Positions 33,601-43,960 of a DNA stretch of 64,000 nucleotides are shown piece by piece; the stretch's first letter is position 1, and every line of letters starts with the position of its first letter. A program made the translations under genes and the position numbers. This DNA comes from Bimastos eiseni (taxonomy: Eukaryota; Annelida; Clitellata; Crassiclitellata; Lumbricidae). Location of the stretch: NCBI GenBank assembly GCA_959347315.1, contig OY365809.1, positions 46,134,368 through 46,198,367 on the forward strand, written 5' to 3'. The notes under the pieces were generated by a model. The model had not been told where the DNA came from and ran no database searches. It worked only from the letters and a program-made list of their open reading frames with translations.

Positions 33601-36600
33601 AGTCACCTCGAACTTTGTCAGTCGACACGCGAGATAGAGAAACGCAACAGCCAGAAGATCCGGTTCATACTGGACACAAAGAGTTGTATAGAGACTGCGA
33701 CAAAAGAAAGCAGAGACACAACAGATCTTCATTACATCTATTATTCCACAAAAATAAAAATAACTCATGAGTATGTTACACTGCACCAGTGTCTAACACT
33801 CGATGCATCAGATTAAGGCAAAGAGACTGCCTATGAGCTCTACCACTGCTTGTAATCTGGCAGTACCAGTCTCAAGCTTGGATGAAAGAGGAGGGCGATT
33901 CTCCTACTAATCATCGTTATCACACAGAGTCGTTAAACTAAAACTATGGTCGACAAGCAATTTAAATAAACAAACAGATGAGTTTTCAGAAGAAAACGAA
34001 ATGATGGACTGTAAGCAACTGAGAGAATGCATGTTGGACGAGAAACCAGGCAGGTCAATAATGGTCAGTCAGAAATGCGCCATAGCCCAATTAACTAATT
34101 ACATATAAATTAACTATGCGTGCAATTAATTTTCTTATTTGTAGATGTAAATTCACATGTAAGTTGCAAACCTGTAATACAAATACGACACTACAACAAA
34201 TTGTCTTATCTTTAGCTAACAGTTCCTAGCATAATTCTTTGCCTCAGGAATTACACTTACATATGGTAAAAGTAATAAAAACGATAAATAAACAGTCAAT
34301 TAATAATGGAATAAGGTAGAAATAAGATAGACTGAAGATTGACCTGTCATTGACAAAGGTCCAAGACGTGTGTAGGACTTGTTGAATTCGATCTTTGTCA
34401 CCTGAAATTTTAAATATAGATGCTCTCTAACATGGAAACTTTTATCCAATTCATAATCAACCAGAACAAACAACACAGCAGCAGCATCTCTCAGAATCAC
34501 ATGAAAGTAAAATTTAGTAGGTACAACTCTTGCACCAACCATAAAACTTCTTTTCTCACTTCAACAATGATGTTGTCAAAGACAATCAGCCAAATTAAGT
34601 GTTGCAGTTAGTGGTATTCATGGTAAAAGAAAGACATAAGTGGCACTGCCATTAATCACTTCTTAATCACTGTTTCTTAGCTAAACTTAAACAATGGCAT
34701 TCCAAAGCACCTTGAGAAGTTCTTCAAGAGATGCTGTAAAATCCAAAAAACTAAGATGCCAATAAAATATTCTACATGGGAGACAGTGCACATAAACTGT
34801 TTGAATTGATGCTGAAGTGACTCAGACCTTTGAGGAGTTTCGTGTAGTGGAGGAGGTAAGCGTACGGGTGAATGACGTCAAGGTCGAATTTCAACGTCTC
34901 AAGAAGCGACATCTCTGTCTGAACAACCTCTTGCTACAAACATAACAATAGATACACAACACAATACCAATCCCCTCCCCTCCCCTTTGGGTCAAATCCC
35001 AGTCAATGTCCCACCATCATCATCATCATCATCATCAGAAGTATCAACCAGTGCATTGTCAGGGATGCTGAGCTCATCTCAATTAACAGCTGCTACAGTG
35101 CATCAATGCATTCTGTGCACAATGTGTTACTGTCAGTTATCATCAGAACATACAACAAGGTTCAATGTGCACTAGGCATATATAAGCATACTTAGGAAGA
35201 CCACAAAACCAGATGCACAGATACTCAGACAGAGACAGATACACAGACAGAAAGATACCGACAGAGACAGAGCAGCATACACAAAGTAACAAGAGCTGTT
35301 CCTGATAGTATTCTTTAGTTAAAATGGTTAAACTAGACATATAACATGATGCGCCTTGCATGGCTGTTGTACAGTTACATTTAGCTCATGTAATAACTTT
35401 TAATCATCTGTTCATAATATATTTATAATTAGGGATGTACCGAATATTCGCTTCGTATTCGCTTTGGAGCCGAATAGTGGGTCAAATCGCTATTTGGCAT
35501 TTCCCATCTGTGGATTTGGCCTGAGGTTCTGTTTAGAATCAACTATAGATTGATGACTAAGAGAAACACAAACTCTGGAAACAACTTTTAAGGCATAGCA
35601 TAAAGAACCACAAGATTCTGTTACAATGAAATCAAAAGCTGTCTGTGGACAATGTTCCTGGCCACATTATATGTCATTAGATGTCTGCTGATAAGAAACT
35701 GAAGGTGTCTGATGTCTATCGTTCACCTGTGGATCCGTTCCAAAAACACTGAACTGCTTCTCAGACAGCAGCAATTTAATCGTCTTCAGCAGATCCGGAA
35801 GAGTTGTCTTGTTCTCCTGAGTCTTGCTTGATAGAAGAAGACAACTAGTAGCAGTCACCTGAGAGGCAATGAAACAGACTCAACTGTTAGACCATCATCA
35901 ATTGATAGGCAATGAAACAGACTCAACCAATAGACCCTCATCAATTGATAGGCAATGAAACCGACTCAACCAATAGACCCTCATCAATTGATAGGCAATG
36001 AAACCGACTCAACCAATAGACCCTCATCAATTGATAGGCAATGAAACAGACTCAACCATTAGACAATCATACAGAACTCCTCAAGATATTGCACTAAAGC
36101 AGACACTACAATAATCTTATGAAGATTTCTTAAGTTAATGTAGCTAAACACACTGTAAATTCTGTCAAGAGTCTACAAAATTTCAGAATGAGATTAAATT
36201 CAAACGACGAGAGTACTAAAACAGACCTGAAAGAAATAGATATACAAGTAGATCTACTCTTTTATATTACATCACTTCATCTTCATTTGGCTTCAACTGA
36301 GTCATCATCATAAATCACAACACATAAAATATACAACTCTACAACATGATACAGTAATTCATTCATTAATTTTAGAGCTTTATATAGCACCCTTTCAAGG
36401 TTACAACTCCCCCACCACATGTGGACGAGATCGGTCAACGACTCACATGTCGGTGGAAATTCCTGAAAGATTGCAAGACGTGAAATCGATGGAAATAGAC
36501 GACAGCAGCAGCGTAAGTGTCGTACTGGCTGATAGAGACGAGAGTTAAGGCTGAAGCAAGAAAATGACGGAACTTACAAGATATAAGTTTACGTTAAAGA

Positions 36601-37268
36601 AAATAGGAAATTAATTAACAAAATCATTTATGATCATCTAGAGAAGATCATCTGAAGAGCGATCCAAGCAGAGGATAAATTGCTCATAATTCAGAACAGT
36701 GGCAGACTATTTCTGAATCTTTAAAAATGCAAATTTTAAGATTATCTGATGAATCTATAACTGATATTCGCTATTCGGATAATAAACATAAATTGTGCGA
36801 AACATGATGCATAAGGTTGGTTACTGTAAAACATGAACACATACCGAAGACGTATCTCATATCCAGCAGAATCTAGAGCTTAAGTGTGACACGCAGAGAT
36901 GACTAGAGCAATCCAGACATAATATCTTATATTTAACCTCATGACTTGCATTTTTAGTCAAGTGCAAATGTTGAAGATGTTAAGTGACATAGTTGCTCTA
37001 CATAAATTCAGGATCCCATACTCCTGCAGCTGAACAGTCCCTCATGCAATTTCACTGACTACTTGAGACAAAGCATTTTCAGTTGGCAAAGATCTAATAA
37101 AACCCAGATTGACACTCAGATCAAAGGATACATTCCCAGTTTATTTGCCAGTTCAATGATGAACCCTGCACCTTCTTCGCGATACCTGGATTCAGTCTCC
37201 GCATTAATTCCATCTGCCTCTGAAGGTGAATGCACCAACTCATCTTTCTCAAAGTACCAGCAAGGCAT
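27608..37268 (-). CDS. CCNK: Cyclin K (8 coding exons, 628 aa)
   Basis: Coding exons in transcript order: 37268-37132, 36528-36447, 35858-35727, 34933-34828, 34401-34344, 33694-33519, 33251-33022, 28573-27608. The phases close to exactly 629 codons. Segments diagnostic of cyclin K, in order: PCWYFEKDELVHSPS, ESRYREEGAGFI, YFHRFHVLQSF, LKFDLDVIHPYAYLLHY, GDKDRIQQVLHTSWTFVNDS, LCVQYEPDLLAVAFLYLACR, KFEVTDWMGKP and DICGQVLGLYSKGQ. Two cyclin folds cover residues ~1-250. The tail is Arg/Ser-rich (~258-350), then Pro-rich to the end, as in family members. Cyclin K partners CDK12 and CDK13, which phosphorylate the RNA polymerase II C-terminal domain in the nucleus. The first listed codon is an ATG directly at an acceptor, so an upstream 5' exon is expected. 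The least certain join is the last one (acceptor GCAGAG at 28574). Confidence 0.93.
28670..32062. repeat. 24 bp minisatellite array, ~3.4 kb, with higher-order structure
   Basis: About 140 copies of a 24 bp unit (CCCATCATCCCATTTGAAAA plus CTCC) with TTTGAAA/TCTGAAA and CTCCC/CTGCC/CTCTC variants. Blocks ending in a diverged 'AAATGCTGACCCATCACC' or 'AAATACTGACCCATCACC' unit recur near 30265, 31085, 31309, 31485, 31678 and 31913, showing higher-order duplication. The 24 bp period keeps frames open on both strands (KTLPSSHL and GMMGEFSN octapeptides). I read the array as non-coding DNA inside the last cyclin K intron (28574-33021). Confidence 0.95.
32568..32852. repeat. 15 bp minisatellite in the cyclin K intron
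   Basis: About 19 copies of AGGAGCTATGCTGTC with CTACACTG, CAATGCTG and ATACGCTG variants. On the minus strand it reads DSIAP/DSVAP/DSVSP pentapeptides after an acceptor-like TTTCTGTGTAG. That frame cannot be joined to the phase-0 donor at 33022 without a stop, so I treat it as intronic. Confidence 0.9.
33833..33938 (+). mobile_element. SINE-like dispersed repeat, 'GGTGCCAGTC' family, copy 2
   Basis: Shares the block order of the copy at 2138: CACTGCTTGTAAT, GGCAGTACCAGTC, AAGCTTGGATGAAAGAGGAGG, CTAATCATC and GTCGTTAAAC. It lies in a cyclin K intron, antisense to the gene. Confidence 0.6.
35864..36067. repeat. 43 bp tandem repeat at a cyclin K splice acceptor
   Basis: About 4.7 copies of a 43 bp unit beginning GGCAATGAAACAGACTCAAC and ending ATCAATTGATA. 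The first copy abuts the acceptor of the exon at 35727-35858 and supplies its polypyrimidine tract (minus strand GTTTCATTGCCTCTCAG). The other copies carry a changed TAG/CAG context. Confidence 0.9.
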
Positions 37269-39003
37269 CTGCACAAAACAGAAACAATGGCTACAATTTA
37301 AAATATATATTACCTCGTCTCCATCAACAGCCAACTCAAATATTAAACACTATTCCATTAGCTACACAGGCCAGTTTATTACAAAGGCAAACACAAAGTA
37401 TTGTGGTGCGTATATACACAGTGTCGTGAGGGCTGGTGTAAGGGCCGTCATTAGAAAATTTGGTACTTTCCACGCAGTGGCGTACGAAGTCCGGAAACTT
37501 ATGTACCCCAATAATGTAAGTCCGTCAAGCAAACCTCTGAGCAACATTTCATTTGTAAATCATCCCAAATATTACTGCAACACAATACCAAGTCATTGTA
37601 AATCTTGAATAATTCTACCTCAAAATTCTGGAGCTGCGACGTGAAGGAAATTGACAGAATGATCAGCTTTAGAGACAAACTAGTAGCGTATCTGTCAACG
37701 ACTCTGACGTCTTCTGTCAATACCGCGCTTGTACGTCTGTTGACCCTTTGCTTCGAAGTGATCTTACCTCTCCGACTTACTCTTTGATTTTAACTGGGGT
37801 GCTTCTGTTTCTGCCCATGTTCTTAAGACTTTTCTTATCCCATAGGGATATCCCATACGTTGAACTTGGAGGCGCTACAGAAATATGCAGATATTTGATC
37901 AATTTTCATGAAACCAGTCAGAAGTAGCATTTTATGAAATGCCACATTGTTGCCTTTTGACATTTTTGCACTCATGATTAAACAAATTATTAATACACAT
38001 ATATTGTTAATTCCTTTTCTTAAAAAATAATGCTAAATATTGTAATGAATATTTAGTGGAACCTATGCTAATTTCAAATTAGAAATTCTGCATTTTTATT
38101 AAATATATGATGAAATTCTAGGTCTGATGCGTCATTTTCCCATGCTTGCATCCCCACAATAATGGTATTGCCTGCAAACTTAACATCTCGTCTAGCCGTC
38201 TTGTCTATTCAAAAGGAACTAGCTTTTAATTTAAGCCAATCACAGCTTGAGTAAGAGGTTATATGCAAAGAAATACCACCTACGGAATAATTTTCAAATA
38301 ATCACACGAACTTTGGAAGCGATTTTCTCAGAAGAGAATGCGAACATAGTACGATTTTAAATTTTCATAACTTTTCTCAGGTATGAAATATAAGAGAAAC
38401 AGAAGCAGTTCTGAAAAGCTAATAAGAAGCTCTATAATGTTGCATCAAAAACCCAGTTTCCACATTTGGAAATATGTGACTGATTTAGTGCTGAGCAGTC
38501 ACATATAATTCAATTAGAATATACAAAACATTAAAAATTTATTGTTTCAAATGTTACAAACTTCATCAAAATCAACCGATTAATAAATCAGTATATAATA
38601 ATAAATAAAATTATTCTTTAATGTGCAAACGCAACGTAAAATTATTTCTTGGCTCTAGGCTTGAAATATTGAAAACATATCCAAACGAGCGATAACGAGA
38701 GAACTAAGAATAATAATTTATGATTTTATAGCGCTTGGCTTACGGCTGCCGTGCAATAATTTTATAGGCTACCCTACATGTAGCTTGTCTGAACTTCTAT
38801 GAAATGAAAGTTAAGATCTTTGCTGACGATATTGTTGATCCGCTCCATTTAACAGATTCAATTCAACTAAATATTTGTTTAATGAGATATCCAGCTGTGA
38901 CTGTCACAGCCGCAACTCAGCTTACAATAACATTAGGCCTAATTATAAGATTGCAAACCGCTTAATAGCTAGGCTTCATAGCCTATGGTTCCCTAATTGA
39001 GGC
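37269..39003. other. Upstream flank of cyclin K, no gene recognised
   Basis: AT-rich. A 181-codon plus-strand frame (37063-37608) overlaps the cyclin K exon in antisense and has no motif or splice support, so I ignore it. The stretch may be the first, non-coding intron of cyclin K. Confidence 0.4.
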
Positions 39004-39134
39004 CAGAGGCGCCAAGATAGGGGGACGGAGGCAAATGCCTCCAATTTCAGGTAAGAGGGATTTTTGAGTCTTAGGGACCTGAGACTGGGGACGGTTGCCT
39101 CCATCACTCAGAGCAGAGGGGAATGACGCCTCTG
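39004..39134. mobile_element. hAT-type MITE, copy 3
   Basis: A 131 bp element with termini CAGAGGCGCC and GACGCCTCTG, and interior AATTTCAGGTAAGAGGGAT, GAGTCTTAGGG and TTGCCTCCATCACTCAG. It is shorter than copies 1 and 2 through an internal deletion. A direct TTGAGGC lies at both sides, but 5 bp off on the right, so the duplication is not clean. Confidence 0.8.
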
Positions 39135-39422
39135 TATGGTTGAGGCTAATAATGCGCATGTATATGCATCTACCTCCAACCTCTTACCACTGTTCGAAGA
39201 GATGTCTCAAAGCTGACCGCACACTATTTAATGTAGATATATATATAGATTTATATATATACAGGTATAACATAATATATTATATATATAAACCCATCCA
39301 TCCATTCGTCCGACCGTCTGTCTGTCTTTCTGTCTATCTATCTATCCATAATCTAATATATCCATCAATCCATAAATCAGTCAATCAATCGATAAATCGA
39401 TCAATTAATCGATAAGATTGAT

Positions 39423-39475
39423 GTAGCGACCCTTCAAGATATCTACGCTGAGGTGCTCGAGGAGTTACATATAGA
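39423..39475 (+). mobile_element. Dispersed repeat, 'TACAGCGCC...' family, copy 2
   Basis: GTAGCGACCCTTCAAGATAT followed by CTACGCTGAGGTGCTC matches the copy at 598. It is preceded by CCAT/CTGT and TCAATCAATCGAT simple repeats at 39295-39415. Confidence 0.5.
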
Positions 39476-39487
39476 TGTCACAGATTG

Positions 39488-39601
39488 GACGAGGAAGAGG
39501 AGGAGGAAGAAGAAGAAGAAGAAGAAGAGGAGGACGAGGAGGAGGAAGAAGAAGAGGAGAAAGAGAAGGACAAGGAAGAGGAGGAGCTAGAGGAGGAGGT
39601 T
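39488..39601. repeat. Purine-rich (GAGGAAGAA)n tract
   Basis: More than 100 nt of nearly pure A/G on the plus strand. Confidence 0.9.
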
Positions 39602-40689
39602 TGTGAGATTGGATCAGCGATGGACACGCTTGGTTGAATAGATCATCGATTAGAATTTGAATCAGCTGCTGAAACTTAGTACTACTACTCCCGCGAGCAC
39701 TCGCACACGCTTCTCCATCCCTGTCCTAGGCCTAACTGTAGCAATGTCAGTTCCAAGCACGGATAAAGAGGAGGGATCTATTTGATATTGACGCGAAACA
39801 AACGATGAAAGAATAAAAGAAGAAACTCCTTTAAAATGAATGGAAATACTGTAAAGACGTCAACTACCGTAATTGTAGTTTTAAAATAGTCTATAAAGTA
39901 TTAAAAGCATAATAAGACGCACCAGAGGCAGGTTATTTCAATCGCTAGAAACTATTACTAGTAATTACGAAATCGAAATTACTCTCTTTTGCGTGTGGTC
40001 GGCGGTCACTCAATTAAGAGTCAAGATGTCATTTAGTACTGGACAGAATTAATTGATACAATTAACACACCTTTTAACTGCTCTTTCCGACGCTATAGGC
40101 TCATACCCGTCAATTCGTTCAATCGACAGATTTCTCGCACGCCAATAGCTACCTATTCAGCAAACGAAGTGGAATTGTGAACGGTCCTTGTGGCCAAATA
40201 AAAAAAAGAATAAAATAAAATATTTAGTCCTTAGTCCTATGGCCGTGGGATAAACTATATTCACGGGTTCCTATTATACACCACCTAAGTGTATAATATT
40301 ATTGTAATCAGTGGAGTCGCTAGGATTGGTAGCAAGAGAAGGCAGATTGGATATGATGCGAATAGGAGAGGTCGCGTGGGGCTACTGTGTCTCCTTCCAA
40401 TCTGCACATTTTTAAAATGACAATGGGACAATGATCGTTTGTTGGTGACGATGCCGTCATAATCATGCAAATGTGGTACGATTCAAAACTATATCATGTA
40501 GTATTCACATGCAAGTTTATGCAACGAACATGACGCAGGAAACTTCTGCCACCGCAGAATGATTATATATCAAGCAGCTGATGTCAGCAATTTCAGCGGT
40601 TAAAGTCGGACGGCTCTGCTTATTTTTCAATTTTAAAAATATTTCAATAAATGAAGTGATAAAGAAATCGATGGGAGCTCAATCGGATC

Positions 40690-40940
40690 ACTCGATCATC
40701 GAAGACTATTCCAGTTGCCTAGCAACCATTCATAGAACAGGAGAGACTGTCAGCGGCCATTGCCGTCCGCGCAGAAGATGCTCTTGTAACCACAGCAACT
40801 ACAGTTCACGCAGCAGCAACCGGAAGTGACTTTCAGCAGATCGTGATACAATACAGGACCATCCACATATTGCTTACGCAGCGATGCGGAGGGGTTTCGA
40901 ATTTCGGCAATTTTGCGTACAGGTGAGTATTGCGGGGTCC
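40690..40940 (-). promoter_or_regulatory. Promoter-like region with RFX X-box and ETS site
   Basis: GTTGCCTAGCAAC at 40714-40726 is a near-palindromic RFX X-box. ACCGGAAGTGA at 40819-40829 is a strong ETS/GABPA-type site. A locally CG-richer stretch (GGCCATTGCCGTCCGCGC) lies between them. This combination is typical of animal core promoters. The nearest downstream gene on the minus strand is cyclin K, 3.4 kb away, which lacks a visible 5' UTR exon, so this may be its promoter. A plus-strand non-coding start cannot be excluded. Confidence 0.45.
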
Positions 40941-43551
40941 CGAAATGTGTACGTACGTAAATATAACTGTTTAATTGTGACGTCCACAATTACGGAATTC
41001 CAATCTCCGACTATATATATTCCAACTTAATCAATTTTCTGTAGCATTAAAACTTTCTGAAATGCAAGAGTGTTGTTAATATTTTATTTCTTCATATATA
41101 TAGTCTATAGCCTACGATAAAATAAATTTCTTATGGATGTCTTTGACCTTTGCAATGAGGGGGTAGAGTTCAGATATACGCAACAGGGAGAGAGGGGGTC
41201 AGAAAATGCGATTTTCTGCTTACTTAACATAGGGATGGGCTCTATCTTGAAACATTAATCTGTAGCCCTGTGAAAGGAAAACATCACAATCATATTATTC
41301 AGCATCACCGTAGCCATTACCATCATCACTAGCAGCACCGTCATCATCCTCATCATCGTCATCAACATCACCGTCACTATACTTTTATTGATACCATCAT
41401 CATCACTATCATAGTTATCATCAAGACTAACGTCAATGTCTTAATCATTTGTTGATCACTAAAGTAAACTCGCTGATGACGATGATGACAACGACGATTA
41501 CACAGACGACAACGTTCGCCAACTACAAGTAATTTACTATTTATTAACAACGTCTAAATATTATGCATGAAGTAAAGTCCGCAGACAGTATAATTATTTT
41601 ACACGTTAATAAAACACTTCAAAGGCATTTCATGAATCAGCAAAAAATTTTTACGCTTACTATACACGTTAAAAAATACAGTCGACTAAAACGACCGACG
41701 CAAAAAGTGATCGATGAGTCGATAGTTATCGTCCATCGCTAACGTTAGATCGAAAGTGGGAAGAAGAGGCACAACCAAGGGACCAACAACAACGACAACT
41801 AAGAGCATCTTTGTCTGCTAGATCTACAAAGTGAAAACTCGTATACAAAATTGCGAAAGGATTTAACGAACTCATTAATGCAAGTTAACAAAATTATTGA
41901 GTTGTTTCAAAGACGGCAGCATTACAATCCTCTCGAGAGTATTTTAACTGATGTACTATGTCCAGATGTATTGGACTAACTACGCCACTGTTTGTACTTT
42001 AGCGGTGCCAATCCCAAGCCTGGAGAAAGGAGAAGGGCGACACCAAATCATCTTCGATATGGAACGGTGTCGTTAAGAAATCAATATAACGGAAAAAAAG
42101 AAGTAGACCGTTACGTGTACTGACCAGTTTGCACTTTAAAGATCAAACATTTGTAAGATCGTTGCAAGAATTTATGATTGTATAAAAAGGCGTTAAAAAT
42201 CATAAAACAGTAAGACGTGAAAATTCTCTTCCTAGAATAAAAAATTCGGGCAAAAAATGTGACCTACCTTCTACAGAAAACTACCACAAGTCTGGAGAGG
42301 TATGGACCTCTATTTCCTAACAGTACCGTAGCCGTTTCATGTGACTTATCAGATTAACCAGTACTATTAATTAGTCACTTTCGTATAACCAGTATTTAAT
42401 GGAAAATGCATCCAGTGATGCTCACCAAAACCAAACTAATTTACAGGTCAATTATACCAGAAGATCAGTCCATAAGACAGAATGATGGCTATAGCAAAAT
42501 ACAATGTACCAAAAAAGTTCAAAGGTTCCTTATAAGTGGACAAAGGTTAAGGCAATCTTATCTAAACAACACCTGTTCTCCAGAAGACGGATTCGAAGCC
42601 ACAGTCTTGTCTACTATTTTTAAACAGACACACACCTACGTACATCAGCGGCTGTCTCCATTTATTTCGTCCTCCACAGAATTTTTCGTATCATCATAAG
42701 TTCCGCTGCGTTCTAACAAAGTTTGACTACAAAGCTTTCGAAATCTAACAGTCGATTCTACGATCCTAGTTTTCAGACTAAGTCGCTGCTTGCCACTTAG
42801 TCAAAGACTTCTGCCAATGAAATCATACTTTTACAACAGACACATGAAAGTTTGCATCAATGAATTGAGCCAATAGAAAGAGCACAGCTATAAAAAAGCA
42901 GAGGCATCTCGTTTCTGTATGTTTTCAAAACACATTTGCTTTATAAAAAATGCATATTTATAAATACGTTGTATACGGTTAAAGGCATGCTATATCGTAA
43001 AAGCAGTTTCTCATGAAAAGTTTGAACTGTCGCTAACAGTCTGAAGTAGTTGAACTGTACAGAACATTCTAGAAACCCTATAAACGACTTGAAACGCCTC
43101 AGCAGAAAGTTGAAAGCCTACTTATAAATGGCGTCGATTCGACAACAAAACTTCTTCAAAAAAGGTTGTATAAAACGTGTGCATCAAAAACTGTGCAAAA
43201 TAGCATAGAAAACTCGACAGATTGGTCTTTGTGACAGATAGAACGATCGACGTAAAAGACATAAAAACTTAAATTAAATGACCCTTATACGCAATTTAAA
43301 AAATGGAAGATGCATTTAAAATGAATTGTCATTAGCAATGACAGAGTCACGATGACAACCAAGAATGAAACTGAGTTGAAGATAGGGAGGAAATCAAAAG
43401 TCCAAATATTCTGCACAATGTGTCAAATAGAATTTATGACTCATATTCAATCCCAAAGAAATAGACAAGCGCCTTCTGAGGTTGATGTCATCACAAGACA
43501 AATTGACCAAGTTGACGACAGCGACTCTAATTACCAAGAAGACACATGCCG
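40941..43551. other. Intergenic region between cyclin K and KIF26, repeats only
   Basis: Contains a (CATCAT/CATCGT)n-like stretch at about 41290-41420 and a dispersed repeat at 41977-42080. No protein-coding exon with splice support was found. Confidence 0.5.
41977..42080 (+). mobile_element. SINE-like dispersed repeat, 'GGTGCCAGTC' family, copy 3
   Basis: CTACGCCACTGTTTGTA, GCGGTGCCAATCCCAAGCC, GGAGAAAGGAGAAGGGCGAC, AAATCATCTTCG and GGTGTCGTTAAG follow the block order of the copies at 2138 and 33833. This copy appears closest to a common ancestor in its GGTGCCAATCCCAAGCC core. Confidence 0.6.
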
Positions 43552-43660
43552 TGACATAGGGAGAACACACGTGACATTGGGAGAACACACGTGACATTTG
43601 AAGAACACACGTGACATTTGAAGAACACACGTGACATTGTGAGAACACACGTGACATTGC
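43552..43660. repeat. 20 bp tandem repeat (GTGACATTGGGAGAACACAC)
   Basis: About five copies of a 20 bp unit, each containing the CACGTG E-box core at the junction. It lies about 300 bp downstream of the KIF26 stop codon. Confidence 0.92.
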
Positions 43661-43688
43661 CCCAAACAACGTTTTCTACATACTCTGC

Positions 43689-43694
43689 TTTATT
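43689..43694 (-). promoter_or_regulatory. Candidate polyadenylation signal for KIF26
   Basis: AATAAA on the minus strand, about 270 nt beyond the KIF26 stop codon at 43961-43963. Confidence 0.5.
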
Positions 43695-43960
43695 CCATGG
43701 GACAAGCAGTGTTCTATGCATTGAATTGTTTGTTGCAGAAAGGGATCAACTGATGCCCTGAAGCTACATAGGAGGAAGAGGAGGAGTTGGAGGAGGATGT
43801 GGAGGAGGCATTATATAATCCCACAAAGAGACCTTAGATGTTGTTCCAGATTACAACACTTTAATCCCTCTCAGCAACAGATTCGATGACCATAGGTGAC
43901 GTCACTGTCACGCTCTGTTGGTTGTTATTCGTACTTCATCGTCAAAGACCGGAAGTTGTT

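Larger units (their letters stand above)
33519..37268 (-). other. CCNK: Cyclin K double cyclin-box region (exons 1-6)
   Basis: Six exons encoding residues 1-230, both cyclin folds. The exon with VTATSCLLLSSKTQENKTTL (35727-35858) corresponds to the human segment with KVEETPKKCKD. Here the usual K-[VI]-E-E core reads K-T-Q-E, a mild departure in the helix that contacts the kinase. Splice phases are 2-0-0-1-2-1. Confidence 0.9.

Noticed and set aside
37063..37608. 181-codon plus-strand frame
   Set aside because: Antisense to the first cyclin K exon; no familiar motif and no splice context.
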